A DNA stretch of 64,000 nucleotides. Source: Trichobilharzia szidati (lineage: Eukaryota > Platyhelminthes > Trematoda > Strigeidida > Schistosomatidae). The notes below the pieces were generated by a model. It did not search any database. It had not been told where the DNA came from and saw only the letters and a list, made by a program, of their open reading frames with translations. The number at the start of each line of letters is the position of its first letter. Within the stretch, counting starts at the first letter, position 1. The position numbers and the translations under genes are program-made. The DNA lies in the NCBI GenBank assembly GCA_944472155.2, contig OX235275.1:28572865-28636864 (forward strand), in the 5' to 3' direction. Below are positions 14,285 to 26,110 of this stretch, piece by piece.

Positions 14285-14480
14285 TTGAGGAATACAAAAC
14301 TAGAGAATGACTTTCTCTTATGCTTCATAGATGAACGCGTAAAACACAAAGCTGAAGAAAGAATGCCTCACCACTCAGACAAGATGAAGATCCTATACGT
14401 GTATGTGTCGTTAGCAGGCGATCTTCTGTCGGACATCTTAACGAAGAGAATATTTTATAAACTGAGTATTTCAGAAAATG
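14285..14480 (+). mobile_element. Penelope-like element 3' region fragment (left arm)
   Basis: The 147-codon open frame 14285-14728 begins with a stretch containing SDKMKILYVYV..GD.LSDIL.KRI. It resembles the linker between the RT and GIY-YIG domains of schistosome PLEs, where a 'I.LPF.GD..S.ILKRRL' pattern is usual. After about residue 65 the similarity fades and the rest looks like random open frame. The partner in the right arm (37278-37562, minus) keeps VPLGGDYLSDILKKRI, slightly closer to the family pattern. Assignment rests on pattern memory and is moderate to weak. Confidence 0.42.
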
Positions 14481-14769
14481 TTGGTCAGTTGTTGCATAGT
14501 TTCAAACATTCTTATGTTCTTTTTCTTCATTTTAGAGTGGCGCAGAATAATTCATCGTGGTGGAAGATGAATATTAGTGACCCACTTCCAGATGGAATTT
14601 GTGACATTCATTATTTTGTACTTTTTCACAAAAAAACTTATCTTCGCACTTTTTGGAACATTTTAACACAACATTTAGTAACTTTCTCTATTGTGATATT
14701 AAACAATGTGAATTCACTTTTGAAATAAATTTTTTTCACACATAAATGACCTAAACGGTTTGATAAATA

Positions 14770-15018
14770 TAGCAAACGTTCTTTTTGGTATCGTCAGTGA
14801 TATTGTGCAGTAGAATTCATGTGGATTTTACCTCATGGTTATTACAATGATAGAGCACTTGTCAACTGCCCTGGATATTTATTTTCGATTCTTTGTCAAC
14901 GCACCTCTAAAGTTAGGCGATTTTAATAACCGATAGTAATCTCATAAAGAGGGATGGTTAAGCTAGCGGTTAGCTGTGCTATCCCGTGTGATTGACTCCT
15001 CCTCTGGCGTTGGTCATA
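14770..15018. other. Left-arm-specific segment of about 250 bp
   Basis: The flanks match the right arm around 36990-37090, but this block has no counterpart there. It contains a weak tRNA-like phrase near 14960-15000, including GGTTAGC and GATTGACTCC. No terminal structure or open frame was found. Confidence 0.5.
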
Positions 15019-15439
15019 CCAGACTTCTCGGAAATATTATACTAACTGTTGTCGTTTCTGAAAATCTATAGATTATGAACACTATATTTAGCGGAAAAGA
15101 CTCTTTTCAACCAATTTTTTATCAAATTGTGAAGTCATATATACATATGATTTTCAAGAAACTGCATCTTGTAAGGAAATTTAAACAAAGGATGTCAATA
15201 CTAAAAGTACTACTGAGAAATATAATAAAATATTCGTGGGTATAATTATAGTTCAGTTTAAGTGTATAGATGCTGGGAAGGGATATGAAATCTTTTGGAA
15301 AAGTAGGATTAGTAAGTTAATGAAGCACTTTGCAGTATGTTGAGAGGATAAATAAAACTAACACTGGAAAAGGTGAATTCACTTAATATGGTTAATCATT
15401 TAGTACGATATTACTTCTGTTCCTTTGGCTTCTTATTGG
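15019..15439. other. Unassigned left-arm sequence beside the RTE copy
   Basis: AT-rich sequence without open frames, matched by about 36665-36990 in the right arm. It flanks the 3' end of the RTE copy in both arms, so it marks the shared insertion site. Confidence 0.5.
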
Positions 15440-18262
15440 AAACCCAGGCTTAAGCGATTTGTCTACCCTTTGTACTATTCTCGGTGGTCCTCTCTAGATG
15501 GAACCACGACTCCCTATAGTCTCTGATCTCCTCTCCCAACAACCTCGTCCATGTCACCCCAGGACGATCACGTCGTCGTTTGCTATTCGTGTCCCACTCG
15601 AGTTATTGCATCACGTACGATATCATCCTATGGTAGCCTCAGAGTGTACTTACTCACCATTTTCTTCTACACATTTGTCTAGTGATCGGTCTTTCATTGA
15701 TTTTTACCCACTCTGAGTTGCTTATAACATCTGGCTGGCCAACCGACATTCATTATAAACGCAGCTAAGGCAGATTGTTAGTGAACATCCACAGCGGCCT
15801 GTTGTGAATCATCTTCCGGAAGCGTCAAGTTTGTGATCCATAGAGAAGAACTGACTGAATTAAGATTTTGCTGAAAATCAGAAATGTGTGAGTGAAGAAG
15901 ATTTTCAAACTCATTTTAGAATGTCCGGGGTGTACCTTGCCGTTCCGATTCTGACTGGTTTTGACTTCGTCATCAGTTCCACCTGTAGATGAAATGATGT
16001 CTCCTAGGTAAGTGAAGGAAGTGAAGTCTTTCATATATCTCCCGTTAACAATGACCGGTGTATGTGCTTGTTGTTGATGGTTTGTTATCTTCATCATCTC
16101 TGTCTTCTCTATGTCCACCTGAAGAATATCATCGGTGATAACGGCTGGGAAGCTGTATCATAATCTTGTATTCACTTAAACTTCATCGCGTCTTTTTCAC
16201 CTCTGGATCTCCCGTCATTTTGCCTTATTATATAAATATGTTGGATGAGGCTGATTTAGGAACTGCACACCGTAGTTCTGAAGCAGCTTCCAAACAACTC
16301 GGTGAACGTTCTCGACGGCCATGAATTTGAGGTAGAGATTTGACTGTCTTCTTTGCTTTGTTCGATGGTGATGGGTAGGGTTGCAATTTGATCAACACAT
16401 GATTTGCCTTTTCTCAAAATCCACCTTGTTCCGGAGTGAGGGAGTTCTGCACTCAGAGCATCTTTTATTCTCCCCGGGATGAGGCAACTTAGTATTTTAT
16501 TACTGACAGGGACATGAGCGTTATTCCATGCCAGTTCTCGCAGTAGCCTTCTTTTGTATTTTGACAAAGTAGCCTTTATTTAAATCAGTGGGCACATCTT
16601 CCTCCTCTCAAGCTGTTTTTAATATTGAATTAGGCAAACATGTTGTGCTCTTCATGTCCTTATTTGGTACTTCAGCGAAAATTCCGTTGAGTCTTGCTGC
16701 ATTCTCAACTGAAATTCAGTAGCTTGAGCACATCCAAGATTTCCGCTTTCGTTGGAGGAATGGTGTCCACTGGCAGGCAGTTCTATGGGTGCTGTTGATA
16801 GTGTTTCTGGACGATTTCCAGGCGATGGTCGATTCAAAAGTCCTATGAAGTGATTAAAATGTCCTTTGGAGTGATCAGCCCATTGTATGGTTTCTCTCTG
16901 CTCCTTGGTATTCGTAGTACCTTGAACATCTTATATAGGTTTTATATGCGTTGATGTCTTCTCTGATGGAGACCTGGTATTGTGATATAATGTCTTGAGG
17001 TCTATTTATCCTGCAGCGGGACTGATATGCTTCAGTTACCAACCAGTGTCATAGAACTGACATTTGTCCCTCCTCTCTCCCCGTTACCCATCTTTACATT
17101 GATTCGTCTTCTATTTCATCATCGTTTGCCTTTCTGTTACCCTACACATGTCCGTTGAGAGCCATTCCTTGTCTTGTCTCTTTTTTCTTCCTACAATGGT
17201 TGTAAACGTCTGATTCAGAGTGTCAGTGTTCTTCCACTCAGGTTTCTTAAGCAATGTAGAGTTTTGAGGGCTTTTGACGTGAGCTTGAAGGTTCTTCGAA
17301 CTAGATGGTAATCTGAGCCCACATTTGCCCTCTTTTGTTGACTTTGCATCCAGCTGATTGAGTCTCAGAGTTCTCGAGATTGGAAAGGAAGTCTATCTGG
17401 TTTCTGTTACTTGCTCAGGCCTAAATTCTTGTTGCCCTATATTTGTCCATATGCTGGTACACGATGTCTCCAATCACCAAATCATTGATGAGCAGAACTC
17501 TGCATCGAGTTCTCTGTCATCATTTATTTCTACGAGAGCCTCTCGACCCATGATGAGTGCTCTTCTTTTGTTATCTGCTCCTAGTTTGTCATTCATATCT
17601 CCCAGTTAGGTTTCGATGTCGCTATTTGGCGTGTAATCCGCTATTGTTTGCAGATTTCATTGCAAATCTTCCTCGTTCTTTTGTTTTTAAGTTTCTGGAT
17701 TAGCAGCATTGGATAACTGTAACCTGCCTTCCTTCCTTTTAAGGTAAATCTTGCTGTGATTAGCCTGCGGGAGGAAACTGGCCCCCACTGCTTCATGGCT
17801 TCGTTTGAAATCGCCAACATCATTACAGGCACACCCGCAATGTGCTTGAGGTTGTCATCTGAGTGGTCGGAGTATATAGTTGACTCCGTAGTTGATAATT
17901 TTGATAGTCTACAAGGATTCGATCTGCTCTCACATATATCCAGCACTTATATGTCATATCTTCGCATTTCGTTGGTACGTCGGTGGCACAGTGGTTAGGA
18001 CTCTCGCCGACCATGCACATGGTCCGGGGTTCGATCCCCTGCCGGCGCACACCCGATATCTATGGTCGGCCTGAATTTGGGCTACCGATATCCATGCTGA
18101 AAATTCCATACTTGTACTGAAAATACGGTGTGGAATCAAGCTGTAAATCAAAATAAAAAATAAAAATAAAATAAATACCTGGGCAGTCATCTCGCTCTCG
18201 TGCATTGTACGGACATTTCACGTCTCCATTCTCATTCTTACTTTTATTGAGAGAACACACAT
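15440..18262 (-). mobile_element. RTE/SR2-type non-LTR retrotransposon remnant (left arm)
   Basis: Read on the minus strand, 5' to 3'. The start of the APE-type endonuclease (about 18250-17641) shows MLDICESRSNPCRLSKLSTT, the SNEAMKQW..VSSRLI region and an NEICKQ end. The RT domain begins around 16567 with SNKILSCLIPGRIKDALSAEL and GKSCVDQIATL, matching the finger region. Then 16118-15825 gives DIEKTEMMKI, FTSFTYLGDIISSTGGTDDEVK and SVLLYGSQT of the C-terminal part. The catalytic FADD segment appears deleted between 16256 and 16118, and frames are broken throughout. A SINE interrupts the endonuclease start at 17977-18175. Shared with 33890-36665. Confidence 0.85.
17977..18175 (+). mobile_element. 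tRNA-derived SINE inserted in the RTE copy
   Basis: A Pol III promoter is evident: A box TGGCACAGTGG at 17984-17994 and B box GGTTCGATCCC at 18028-18038, the usual tRNA spacing. A T-arm (CGGGG/CCCTG around a TTCGATC loop) is followed by CCGGCGC, which pairs with the 5' ACGTCGG apart from the first base, giving an acceptor-like stem. A non-tRNA body of about 90 bases follows, ending in an A-rich tail of TAAA/TAAAA units (18147-18175). The right arm has the uninterrupted site at 33955-33970, proving insertion. The target duplication is at most 2-4 bases. I see no CTGATGA hammerhead core, unlike the known Sm-alpha SINE, so this may be another family. Confidence 0.85.
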
Positions 18263-19647
18263 CGCCTGACTGACTGACTTGATGAAGGCGTCCAACAGCT
18301 CGCGTAATTTCATCTTCCAGATTCTAGTGAACAATAAGATTGTTTCTATATTTTTGTATTTATAATATCCTTTTTGTTCGTTGAAGCTTCTGTGGCAGTT
18401 TGGCTGATATTGCAGGGTCAATGGCCGCATGCTCAATCATACCCTCTTGGAATTATCTATGAAACTAGCGAGTCAGCCAGCTAGGGAGGTTTTAGAATCA
18501 ATCATATTGCCATCATTTGTCAGGGAAAGTATCTCAAAACGCACGCCTCAAGTGCTTTGTGTGCTTAAATTAATTTTCACTTCCCGTGGACTCAATACTC
18601 AGCTCTTGCTGAAATTGTTATCTTTCACTTAAGACGACTTGACAACATCTAAATATAAACATCATGTTTCCGAGTGAAGAATGATATGGATCGGAATACA
18701 GTATGTGCATTTCTCATTCTCATCTCGATGTCGTCTGCAATCCACGTCGAGAATCTAACAAAGCGACAATGAGTAACACTATTGAGTGTGAAACAATGCG
18801 TGCTAGCCTCGAATCTCACAAAGAACACCATCACCAAGCTTGCGGATTTAAAAAATCTGGAAGAAATGCGTTACCTATAATCAACTGCTGGTGACAATGC
18901 ACCAATTAAAACACATCGTGACAATTCACATGTACAAGGAATGCACTTCACTGAAGTTTAAATTAATGAACATTCTACACATTGAACAGCTGGCAAAAAT
19001 ATAGATCACAAACAACAGGTTATAACAAGTTTAACACATATTTCGACGACTTCATAAAACAGTTAGTGTATCCTGGTAAATAATGATGGCAGAATTAGAA
19101 GTGGCTGTTTATCCGAAAGCCATGATGCAGTTGAGCAAAATGGTTAGAAAAAGTATCACACGAAATAGTGGTGAAAACCGTGAAAAGAGTTGAATTCACT
19201 TTACTTTTAGCAACAAAGTTTTCACGTGCATGAGGTAGATGATAGTGATCTGGAAAATCGGACTCTTAAAGAAAACCCTATATCTTGGAATCACTTAGTT
19301 TAATAATATTCCATCGACAAGAATCTACAATTCGCCAGATGTCACAGTAACACGTTTTTTGATGACATTGTCAAATTTCGTCAAGTCGTTGAAAATCTAG
19401 TTGTTCTTCGATTACAGTACTGATTGTTCTTCTGAAATTTCTCATATTCAACATGCTTTCCTAACGATTATCTTTTTTGAATGATATCCAACTGCAGAAA
19501 GCAAGATGAGCATTTTGTTACAGGAAGATCACATCAATCGTTTGACACAGGGCTAATGACTCACTATATCAAATTCTCGTGTTACTACTGTGACGTGTCT
19601 CTGGTTAAGTTTCATAATCATTTCGCTGCAGCTTGTTCAAAGTATCA
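18263..19647. other. Unassigned inner left-arm sequence
   Basis: Matched by 32467-33890. A plus-strand frame around 18429-18632 contains KLASQPAREVLESIILPSFV, also present on the minus strand at 33533-33760, where a longer upstream stretch (SLADIAGSIAACSILPSFLG) is open. The left copy is frame-shifted upstream. No known domain is recognised; it could be an old exon or part of an element. Confidence 0.45.
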
Positions 19648-19809
19648 AGAGTTTCAGCTTTCCACGAATAATGAATGAAGATGTGCGGTTCGTGGATCTC
19701 ACCTATATAGAAAACAATGTCAAGGTGGAATTTTCAGGGATGAACTACTATTGTCACGTTATACTTGAGCCAACCATGTTAAATCCACTCCGAATGCCTT
19801 CATGAGCCA

Positions 19810-20121
19810 GTGTACTCCCGTTACATCTGCATAGAAGATAATGCAAAATGTGTCTCATGTGTGCATTCAATTACTTTGTTTCTTAATATTTTCGGAATTG
19901 TGATGGTAGATTTAGTTGTAGGTCAAGTGCCTATGGTGAATGTCAGATCCAATATACAAAGGTTTACTAAACTTATCACGAAATTAAGATTTCTAGTAGA
20001 CTATGCAGATGGAGTAAACATTCAAGTCACCACATACTCTGTAAACAAAGCGTTCAGCCCTTTACAGAGCGATAACGAATATGTACCCGATATTTGTGAA
20101 TATTTGAGTAAATTCATGTAA
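19810..20121 (+). CDS. Unassigned open frame just inside the spacer
   Basis: This 103-codon frame lies in the spacer, just beyond the left-arm junction. It starts with MYSRYICIED, has a hydrophobic stretch around residues 24-41 and ends with DICEYLSKFM. I recognise no family, and there is no second copy in the window. The preceding frame 19678-19803 is also open (EDVRFVDLTYIENNVKVEF). The two are in different frames, separated by a stop. It could be a chance frame, an exon or a broken element. Confidence 0.2.
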   Translation: MYSRYICIEDNAKCVSCVHSITLFLNIFGIVMVDLVVGQVPMVNVRSNIQRFTKLITKLRFLVDYADGVNIQVTTYSVNKAFSPLQSDNEYVPDICEYLSKFM

Positions 20122-20144
20122 TGAAAACAGATGTTGCACACTCT

Positions 20145-21104
20145 ACAGGAAACCAAAAAGAACAGAAAGGCCAATGGTGACTTGTAAGTTAAACTTCACT
20201 CTATTCCGCCGGACAAATAAGCTTTCTTCTCGTCTGTCACACTACCTGTAATTGTCGATAGTGACCTGCCATCATCTTGAGTTTTCATTCACCCGCCTTT
20301 TCTCAGACTCCACTACAGGTGCAAGAAATTAATGGTGAATATGTGGATGTCTGATTAATCTACAACAAATGATCTGTTCATATATTGCGACAGAAGGAAT
20401 TGTAGGATTCAGTCTTCGATGCCGACGCTAGAAATGTCACAGTCAATGATGACAACGTAGATTGTGAGCCTTGCTTTCGTATGTGAGTAGGTGATGTTCT
20501 TGCCTAAGAAACACAATCGAAGAATATGAGGTCATCATAATGATAATAAAAATAACAATTACCTCCTGGACAAAACCTTGCGTGGTATACAGAGTACACA
20601 GCATATTTCATTGCACAATATTTTCTCCTCATTCATTGCTCTTTCATATAAGGTATAGACTAATCTCATTGGATAGATTTTCTCCGCCTTCCACGAGAAA
20701 TGCTCAACGCTAGTCTACACCGCAATTAAAATGTGCGTGAGTACGTCTCGATACTCAGGGAAATGAATGATTGAATAGGCAAACTAATTTCGATCACAGA
20801 GAATATGTTGCGTCGTGTTGGATTCAAATTCAGGTATGAAAATAATTCAAGCAGACCACCAAGAAGAGGAAGATAGATATGTGAAATGTACAAGCATCCT
20901 CAAACTGCATCACTGAGAGATTGGAACACTCGTCAGACAAGACAAAGCATGAGGTGACGTCACATTTGCACGCACTTCTAGAATCACGCATGACCTGTTG
21001 ATTGTGACAGAGAATACTTGTAATCTGATGTGTCTGAGGGCCTCGGATAGACACCGCTTTGCGTACTACTCGGTCAGTTGCTTCAGTTAGAATCTCTCGC
21101 ATAG
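20145..21104 (-). repeat. Dispersed repeat, copy 1 (inverse of 61303-61920)
   Basis: The reverse complement matches 61303-61920 from the TTACAAGTCACCA region (about 20190 / 61870) to the ATCTCTCGCATAG edge (about 21104 / 61303). A minus-strand frame at 20830-21159 shares about 75 residues with the other copy, including the phrase QQVMRDSRSACKCDVTSCFV, with only a few changes. Copy 1 carries an extra block of about 385 bp at 20478-20863. I recognise no protein family, so whether the frame is coding is open. Confidence 0.75.
20478..20863. other. Block of about 385 bp present only in copy 1 of the dispersed repeat
   Basis: In copy 2 the sequences equivalent to 20477 and 20864 are adjacent (around 61558-61575). 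This block therefore was inserted here or lost there. It has no open frame and no clear terminal repeats. Confidence 0.5.
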
Positions 21105-21235
21105 AATATGTGAGCACTGATAAGTTATGGAAGTACTGACATCCGCAATCCTCATTCACAATTTCAAACAGTGAATATATATGATAAATGACTTCGGTTC
21201 ATGAAGCTACTTATCCCAATGGTGATTTATCCGCA

Positions 21236-21257
21236 ATATATATATATATATATATAG
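21236..21257. repeat. (AT)n microsatellite
   Basis: About eleven AT dinucleotides in a row. Confidence 0.9.
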
Positions 21258-22631
21258 GCTGCAAACATAAGTTCACACGTAATATGACGAATCACTCTGA
21301 AAACTCTCCACCCATTCAGTACTTTGATCCGACAATCTACACTGGGTCACGTGAGTTTCAGCTAGCAAAGCGGGCAACATTTCAACAAATACTTCATTTA
21401 AGAATTCGAGTCAGAATTGAAATTCATCATGGAAATAATGGATCAAACTGAAGTACCATCTATGCTAACTAGAATAGAAAGAACAAGTAATTAATAAGGT
21501 GACATTGTGTGCTGAATGTTCAACTGAATATGCTTGTCAATTGTCTATATCATCTCCGCAAATAACTTTGAATGAACTCAAAAGGTTGACTAAGACTTAT
21601 TCCACAAGAACACAACTGTACGAAAATTTAGCAAAATTGGTCTATAGCTGCACATGCAATGGACGAAATCCGTAATTTTCATTGGGACAGTATTTGCATT
21701 CTGCAATCTTATATGGACAAATTGAAAGAGTGACTTATAACGGCGGAGTCTGTTTTATTCAGTGAGTTCACGATGGATACATGTAACAAGGTTGACTTGG
21801 AAGCACAAGTGTCATACGCCTTTACGTAATACTATGTTTGGCAGTTTAATAGATCACAATAAACTCTTTCCGGGTGAAGAGAGCGAAATATCGTCCACCA
21901 TCAATGTCATCATAAAATACCCTATTGCTGATAAGCTTCACAACTTTGACAAGGGATATCTGATATGAACTGGGCTCGGTTTTTGTTCCTGCACTCAAAC
22001 ATCGGCGCTACTTATTTTTCGTTTTATCTGTTCAATTTGAATGTCCTTCCCTCATTATGTCGACTCCATCAGTATTGTTCTCACTTTGAATTGTGTCCAG
22101 TACGATTTCACTTGTCCCACTTGTCATTCTAAATGAGAATATTGTTTGCGATGTTAAATCATATTTGATATCAAATTTCACACCATAATAATAATGCAGC
22201 CTTGTCTCATAGAATATGTGAACACATTGCACAGAAATTTTCAGCGTATTTAGTTCCGAAATGTTTTGTCTTCAAACAGGACTTGCATGTAAAGTAATAA
22301 TCTGAAGTGTCATGTGACGCAGCGTTATTGCATATGAAGAGAGAACAAATTCTGTCAGTCTTTCCTTCATTTTTTTCGAAGAATTGCACAGCGTTTCGTT
22401 GGAAGCTAATTAAGTACGTGTGTAAATTCATGTAGTGGTCAGTTGTTACAATTGGAAGAATAAAAGCATAAGAAATGCTGAAGTGATTAGGTACACTGAT
22501 GGACGGAAATTCTGTTGACCCAGTAATTTAAGCAGACTGCCGTTATGTGGAATTTCTGTTTGCTTACTCGTGATGTTATTCACCCATCCAATAGCTAAAT
22601 ATCCTATGAACTGTTCTCTAGATGACATGAT

Positions 22632-22760
22632 TCATTTTGCCACTTGACATTTAACTGTGATTATAATCACTTGCATTTTTGAATTGCATTTCATTCTAAT
22701 ATAATTATTGTATGTATTCACACTATTATTCTCAATTTTTTACTCATGAGATATCATTTT
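22632..22760 (+). repeat. Dispersed repeat C, copy 1
   Basis: This matches 26111-26236 in the same orientation: both contain GACATTTxACTxTGATT, a TTGCATTTCAT phrase, ATTATTGTATGTATTCACA and TTTACTCATGAGAT. The second copy directly precedes the LINE at 26260, so the repeat may be the upstream end of that element or an unrelated short repeat. Confidence 0.65.
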
Positions 22761-24336
22761 TCAAAGAACAATACATATAGGCGATTGTACAGCCTAGCAT
22801 TGAATTCGTTGAAAAGAGTCTTTCCGTTGAATCAAATGTTTTGATTTTCTATATGTCGATTAGTGTGGAAATACAACAGACCATAATATAACTACTGACA
22901 ACTATTAAGTAGCCTGAATAGCTCGTTATAATAATTGTCTTGATCCTCATCTTTTACTGGTGTTGAATGATTCCCCTGAGGTTGATGTTGACAAGTAAAT
23001 ATCAGTGAAGACTGTGTGATGATACGGCACAGTAGAGATATGGATTATTTTACGCATGTTTCTTGTCTTTTTATATTCAGTACTGATTACGACTGCAGAA
23101 GTGACAGATCTGCCTTCAGTCGCAGTTGGACTAATCGAATAATCCACATTATATACATGTGATTACTTGTCGATGGCTGTATCATATTCTGTGGCAATAA
23201 GATTTCAGAGAATGCGATCCATTTCATGTGTTTTTCTACTTTTTATAAACCCATTCGACGATTGGATATCTTCAACGAAACATTCTCTTAATTATTCTCA
23301 TTTGGATGTGAACACCACAGAATGGTTGAACACTTTTACATTAGTTTAGTTCAAATTATTAAACCTTAAAACTTTTTTGAATTCTTCAACGTTGCTTGTT
23401 AGGATGATGCAGTGAGTTATACGATGCGCTATTTTCGGAATCATTTCAAGCTTTAAAGAAAGACTGATTGTTTGTTTTTCAATACAGAATGACTGGTTCA
23501 TAAACTCTTCATTGGATCTACTTGACTACTGAAAACAGCAAGGGGACACAAAGAGATTTTCAGGCATCTGCTGATCGCTGACATCGTTTGGCGTTGACAT
23601 GAATGATCTTTTTGATTAGGAAATTTGCACCGTTCATCTTATTCTTTCAAATAGTTTTATAAGATTGTTATATCAAAAGCAGCATCTTAGTATGCATTTC
23701 CTAAGCAGACCTCATCGGATAGGTATTATCCAGGTTTTTCTCATTCAGAAATGCCAAAACACTAATAGCTAGTGAACAAAGAATACTTTTTTCGGCAGCT
23801 TATCCATCAGGTTCTCCTGTTGTATATTCATCGTAGTTAGTGAATGTCAGATGGGAGGTAGAATACCAAAATATACAGAGCGATAGGCCATACTTAAAAA
23901 GTATCATGTGAAAGAATTTTCTGACTTAATAAAGTCCACGGGAGATCAAAAGTCATTTCTTTCTTACGCAGAGTTTGAGGTATCTCAAGCGTCTTGCTCT
24001 TCTCAGTATTCGCGGCGTGATAAGTTAGCGGTCACACATATGCTTGCAAGTTTCAGAAAATGGATAAAGACCACATGTTACCACTGAACGATATTTGGTA
24101 TTTCAGATTTGGTAGCTCACTGAAAGACACTAACTCGTTTGAAGTGATTCGTGGTTTATTGTCACTGTTCTGATACTATAAATGAATAAAATAGAAATTT
24201 AAGTCTGAAGTTCCATGCACCATGTTTAATAATCACTATCTATAATCTTTCAGACAAACAGAGTTGATAATGCTTCTTTTATGGTGAAAACAATTAACTA
24301 TTCATTATTTATTCGATTTTTGTGATATCACTTTGC

Positions 24337-24338
<2 letters not shown>

Positions 24339-24376
<38 letters not shown>
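24339..24376. repeat. (AT)n microsatellite
   Basis: An uninterrupted run of about nineteen AT units, the longest simple repeat in the window. Confidence 0.95.
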
Positions 24377-24380
<4 letters not shown>

Positions 24381-25061
24381 TGATACCATTATTTTCTCAC
24401 TCAGTAGTTTGAACACTAAAGTAATTTAAAAACATCTTGCATACACTAGATACTTTTTGAACTGGAATCATTTGTTATTCAATCTTGTGATCTATCGCAT
24501 ACATTTTCAGCATTTGGATGAACACATTTCGAACAAATGCTTCAACTTTTGAGCATCTCAGTAACTTGTTAAATTTCAATCTGCAAGATGAATATCAGAA
24601 ACACTTCCATTTGTGAAAAAAGCATCCACGCAAACAAATTTACCACAGTATAATCGGCAAAATGAAAGAAAATCATTGAATTGAGTATTTTATCGGCATT
24701 CATGAAAAGTTGGATAAACGTATTATGGAAACAACTGAGAGACTGACAGGCAACCGTTCATCTTTTCAGATGACGAAACATTCATCGTCTCTAGCCTAAC
24801 TGGCGTATCTATTGTATCATATTCCGAAGTCAATTATTTATTATGACTTTGCGTGTATTTTCGAACAGCATCTATTTCGGCTAATCAGTTTCTGTAATTA
24901 TTTTGCTTACTACAATATTTTTTTACAGAACTCCATCTATTTTGTATAATCAGAGACAGTCTATATGGATTCTCTACGCAACTCTTCTCAGTTTTCCCAA
25001 CGAAGTTGAACAAGAACAAGTTGTTCATGATGGAATGATTACAAGCAAGTTGAGTATCTTT

Positions 25062-25675
25062 AGGAATTGACAAGTGGCAAGATCTCAGTCGAGGATATCA
25101 AAGCAAGAATCGGAAAAGCAAGACAAGCTTTCACTACTCTCAAGCCTGTGTGGAGGTCAACAGCACTCAGCATCAAAAATAAGATCCGAATTTTCAACCG
25201 CAATGTGAAGTCAGTGCTGCTCACCATACGCGTCAGAGATTGGCGTGTCATAAAGAGCATCTCAAACAAACTACAGACCTTCATTAACAGCCAGCTGTCT
25301 TCGCTCAGTGCTCAAAATCAGATGGCCAGAAAAGATCAGCAACAGGGATCTCTGGGAGAGAACCAACCAGGAACCGATTGTGAAACAAATAGGCAGGAAG
25401 AAATGGAGGTGGATTGGCCATACTCATAGGAAACCATCAAGTGACATCACTAGACAAGCCATTGCTCGAGTGGAACCCGGGCCGGCGTGTTGGTCGTCAG
25501 TGCAAGGGTGAGGGTGACTTGGAGGAGGTCATGTGAAGAGGAGATGAAAACGTGTGGACAGACTTGAAGCCAGGTAAAGACTCTAGCAGAGAACCGAACT
25601 CAATGGAGACGCACGGCTGAAGCCCTATGTTCCTGTAGGAATTAAAGGAAACACTAATACAATAATAATAAGATC
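25062..25675 (+). mobile_element. RTE/SR2-type retrotransposon 3' end
   Basis: The plus-strand frame 25067-25429 encodes the C-terminal part of an RTE polymerase: a GKISVEDIKARIGKARQAF block, LKPVWRSTAL, IRIFNRNVKSVLL, then the [10 protein letters not shown] region. After a frameshift, 25308-25511 continues with [19 protein letters not shown] and [20 protein letters not shown], both hallmark tail blocks. The element ends near 25675 in a short AATAATAATA-type tail after a TTCCTGTAGGAATTAAAGG phrase. It is strongly 5' truncated, as is usual for these elements, and looks younger than the palindrome copies. Confidence 0.85.
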
Positions 25676-26110
25676 TCAGTCAATGAAGCTAAACTCACCA
25701 AATTCAGAACAAAATAAAAAGAGGCAGATGATTAAAAGTGATTAAAGTGTACTAGATTCACCTCTGTAACAAATTGGATGGACTGAAAGTTAGCCATCAT
25801 ATTGGAAATGGTGACTGCAGTGCTATGATATCATGAGGAATTAATAATCATCCCATCAGTGGAATTAATAATTTGGACTGTGAAAACATTCAAGATATTT
25901 CGGTGATTGTGATGTCTTCTCAAAGAATTCACTATCAAGCTGTACAATCATTTATATCTGGTTTATTAAGAGAAATTATATCTGGTAAAAGAAGTTAATC
26001 AAAGTTGTGAATGCATATAGTAATAATATTAGTATGAAATACAATTAACATGTTTGTGATTGCCACCATATACATCACATGAATTCATCTATATACATAT
26101 ATCATTTGAT

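Larger units (their letters stand above)
1..19647 (+). repeat. Left arm of a giant inverted repeat (palindrome)
   Basis: The whole stretch recurs as reverse complement at 32467-51613. I matched it at many points: base 1 pairs with about 51613, 5418-5612 with 46108-46302, 10922-11140 with 40155-40373, 14285 with 37562, and 19481 with 32633. The sum of paired coordinates stays constant over kilobases and shifts only at discrete indels. In the segments compared, identity is about 90-95% by eye. Several retroelement remnants lie at mirrored positions in both arms, so they were present before the arms diverged. The left end is the window edge, so the true outer boundary is not visible. I see no functional gene inside the arm. 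Confidence 0.93.
21258..25061. other. Unassigned spacer sequence
   Basis: I see no recognisable gene. A plus-strand stretch near 21510-21670 reads for some 55 codons in one frame (CAECSTEYACQL ... SCTCNGRN), with paired cysteines and no known domain. Frames at 22207-22431 (-), 22446-22628 (-), 22947-23147 (-) and 23167-23349 (+) are short and unassigned. It includes repeat C at 22632-22760 and an AT microsatellite at 24339-24376. Confidence 0.45.

Noticed and set aside
14770..15018. Possible tRNA or SINE promoter near 14960-15000
   Set aside because: The A- and B-box resemblance is poor and no cloverleaf could be drawn; only its absence from the right arm is recorded.
17823..18260. Overlapping minus-strand frames, including one starting MRRQGIEPRTMC
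   Set aside because: They read through the SINE and RTE junctions; the tRNA-like promoter and RTE motifs account for the sequence. This is a common artefactual peptide.
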